A stretch of 64,000 bases of DNA, from assembly GCF_901933205.1 (NCBI RefSeq), contig NC_044585.1:4030001-4094000 (forward strand). Direction: 5' to 3'. Both the position numbers and the translations under genes were made by a program. The notes below the pieces were generated by a model. The model ran no database searches. It had not been told where the DNA came from and worked only from the letters and a program-made list of their open reading frames with translations. Numbering within the stretch: position 1 is the first letter of the stretch; each line of letters opens with the position of its first letter. Positions 62,350 to 64,000 of the stretch are shown in pieces. The stretch comes from Camarhynchus parvulus. Taxonomy: Eukaryota; Chordata; Aves; Passeriformes; Thraupidae.

Positions 62350-62770
62350 ATTGTTCCCCTGTGAGTGGCAGTGGCCGCGGAGGAGAGCCGGCCCCGGGGA
62401 CCTTGCGGCAAAGCTGCGCAGCCGCTGCTCCCCGAGCGCCACCGCCGGGAGGTCAGACAGGGCTGGCACAGGGGGCCCGAGGGGACAGAGCCCGCAGCCA
62501 CATGTGTCCGAGCACAAGAGACAGGGCCCGGCTTTGCAGAGCTCCTCGCTGGGCTGCGGGGGCACAGGCAGCCCCCGAGCGCGGGCAGAGGGTCCCGGGG
62601 CGCCGAGGATTCTCCCCGGAGCTGGGGGGGCTGCTCGGCTCTCTGTGCCCTCCCCGCTGGCAATTAGCAGCCTCCAATCGCACGGACAGCACCGCTGGAT
62701 GTTGCAGGAATCGCTGGCAGCTCGGCCGGGTCCCGGCCTCGGCTCGGGTCTGGCTGGAGGTTGGGGATGC
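62350..62770. promoter_or_regulatory. Third CpG-rich stretch upstream of SRRM4
   Basis: It is CG-dense (GGCCGCGGAGG, CGCCACCGCCGGG) and flanked by ordinary sequence, about 5 kb upstream of the ATG. No recognised exon or known gene start lies here. Confidence 0.35.
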
Positions 62771-63639
62771 TCAGCACAAGCTCCCTTCTTCCATCATCTC
62801 CCTGCACTGAACCAAGCCAGGGGCAGGAGAAGGTCTGAATTTCCCAAACTGCTCGAGCTCACCCTTCCTTGGCCACCCCTTGCACAAAAGTCCATCTCCC
62901 TGGGAAAGCTGAGATCTGGGTAAGGTGGGAGAGAGACAAGGGGCAAAATCCCCACCCTGTCACTTGGGATTCAGATCTTAAAACTCATTTCATGAGCCCC
63001 CAGGAAGATGCTGCCCAGGACCAAAGGTATTTAACCAAATCTGCCTGGGGAACACTGATGGGACAAGTGGTTTGATCCCATGCAATCACCTCTTACTGAG
63101 TTTTTTCCCTGGATTTTTCCCCCTCTGGATTACTGTGCTGGGGCAGAGGGAGCAATGGACAGAGGAGCCTCCTCAGCCCCTGCCACGCAGGGCTGCCCAC
63201 ACCACAGGGGGATGGAGCAGGAGGGAGCAAAGTGCTGCATTTTGGCTTTTATAGACTATTACTGATAATGGAGAAGAACAAAAAGGCTTTAAAATAAAGC
63301 ACTCGAGGGCGTCAGCCTAAGCGTTAAATAGGCTTCTGCTAAAATGCTGCTTCCACTGAAAAAGCTCCCTGATTTGGATTGGAGGCATTACCCTGCTTGG
63401 GAGAAAGCTGGAGCTCTGATAAAGCCAGGGGGACAGGCAGCCCCATCGTGGGAAAGGGGCTCTGGTGCTTCTCCTGAGGGTGGGATTGCTCCCAGCTGGC
63501 ATTCAGGGTGCTCCTTGCTCAGCTCCCTCCCACCCATGCCGAGGTGCCTCAGGAGAACCCTAAATTTTAGGTTTCCCACCCGTGTGGAGAGCAGCACTGC
63601 CCCTGTAAAACACACAGAGCATTTTGCAGTGTTAATGGG

Positions 63640-63860
63640 CAGCACAACTGCTAATGTGTAAACTTTTACTGCTCTGGAGGGTAAACAGAGAGTTTGGGGA
63701 GCAGACACTTCCCATTAAGATGCACTAATGAAACGTGAAAATGTTTTAGTGTGCTGTAATTTTATATATTTTTGAGAGCAGCTGCAGTGCTGTTCCATTT
63801 GTGGCTAATTTAAGCACAATTAAACCAGGCTAAATTACTGCCAAGTAACTGCAGGAACTG
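63640..63860. other. AT-rich, conserved-looking upstream patch
   Basis: A low-GC block with GTGGCTAATTTAAGC, ACAATTAAACC and GCTAAATTACTG words. Composition suggests a conserved non-coding element; this is not tested. Confidence 0.25.
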
Positions 63861-64000
63861 ATGTGACAAGGGACATGTCCAGGGGCCCCAAATCTTGCTG
63901 ACCTTGCTGTCACCGTTCAGGCTGCTTTGCAGGCTGGGGCAAGAACTGACAGCTCCTGGAGCTTGCCCAAAGGTCACAGCGGATCCCTGAGGACAATGGG

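Larger units (their letters stand above)
57442..64000. other. SRRM4 upstream region and intergenic DNA
   Basis: After the promoter CpG island this region holds a second CpG-rich stretch (58440-58960), an AT-rich patch with an inverted CCAAT palindrome (59500-59780), a T15 run and a GGA repeat near 61100, a third CpG-rich stretch (62350-62770) and an AT-rich patch (63640-63860). In human the next gene in this direction is SUDS3. No exon of it was recognised. Confidence 0.6.

Noticed and set aside
62351..62923. 190-codon plus-strand frame in a CpG-rich block
   Set aside because: It is open because of GC content, with no recognised domain or splice context. It is recorded only as a CpG-rich patch.
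1..64000. CRISPR arrays, operons, tRNA or rRNA genes, viral or phage genes
   Set aside because: Nothing of the kind was seen. The sequence is intron-containing vertebrate DNA.

Overview
The window is vertebrate nuclear DNA and most likely avian. It has multi-exon genes with GT-AG introns, CpG-rich promoter regions, no operons and no recognisable SINE or Alu-type repeats. Two neighbouring genes that are also adjacent in the human genome occur here at much reduced size (SRRM4 coding span about 41 kb). The species cannot be named from sequence alone. A compact amniote genome such as a bird's fits best.

Both recognised genes lie on the minus strand, head to tail. HSPB8, the small heat-shock protein HSP22, has three coding exons between 8530 and 6046 that give a complete 200-residue product. 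Its 3' UTR ends near an AATAAA at 5481-5476. SRRM4 (nSR100), the neuronal splicing activator that controls microexons, runs from its ATG at 57441 to its stop at 16889. I reconstructed 13 coding exons with consistent phases, giving 599 codons plus stop. A 3' UTR of about 5.5 kb probably ends at an AATAAA at 11367-11362.

Layout: 1-5455, intergenic DNA downstream of HSPB8, including a small 35-bp tandem repeat. 5456-9040, HSPB8 with its GC-rich 5' region. 9040-11340, intergenic DNA with a CpG-rich patch. 11340-57441, SRRM4, with an 18.5-kb first intron holding several AT-rich, conserved-looking patches and CpG-rich patches. 57442-64000, SRRM4 promoter CpG island and upstream intergenic DNA.

The most informative signals concern SRRM4 regulation and splicing. 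There is a near-perfect RE1/NRSE (REST) site 36-56 nt upstream of the ATG. Exon 5 is a 27-nt in-frame microexon. The last intron has a GC-AG boundary and splits the C-terminal eMIC region. Eight of the 11 internal exons besides exons 8 and 9 preserve frame if skipped, and exon 13's partner exons 10-12 are among them; in all, exons 2-7 and 10-12 are frame-neutral. A roughly 70-bp minisatellite fills intron 3 and carries many copies of the exon 3 donor core. A 66-nt near-perfect hairpin lies in intron 8, and the 3' UTR has AU-rich and Pumilio-type elements. No bacterial, viral, CRISPR, tRNA or rRNA features were seen, and I found no convincing third protein-coding gene.
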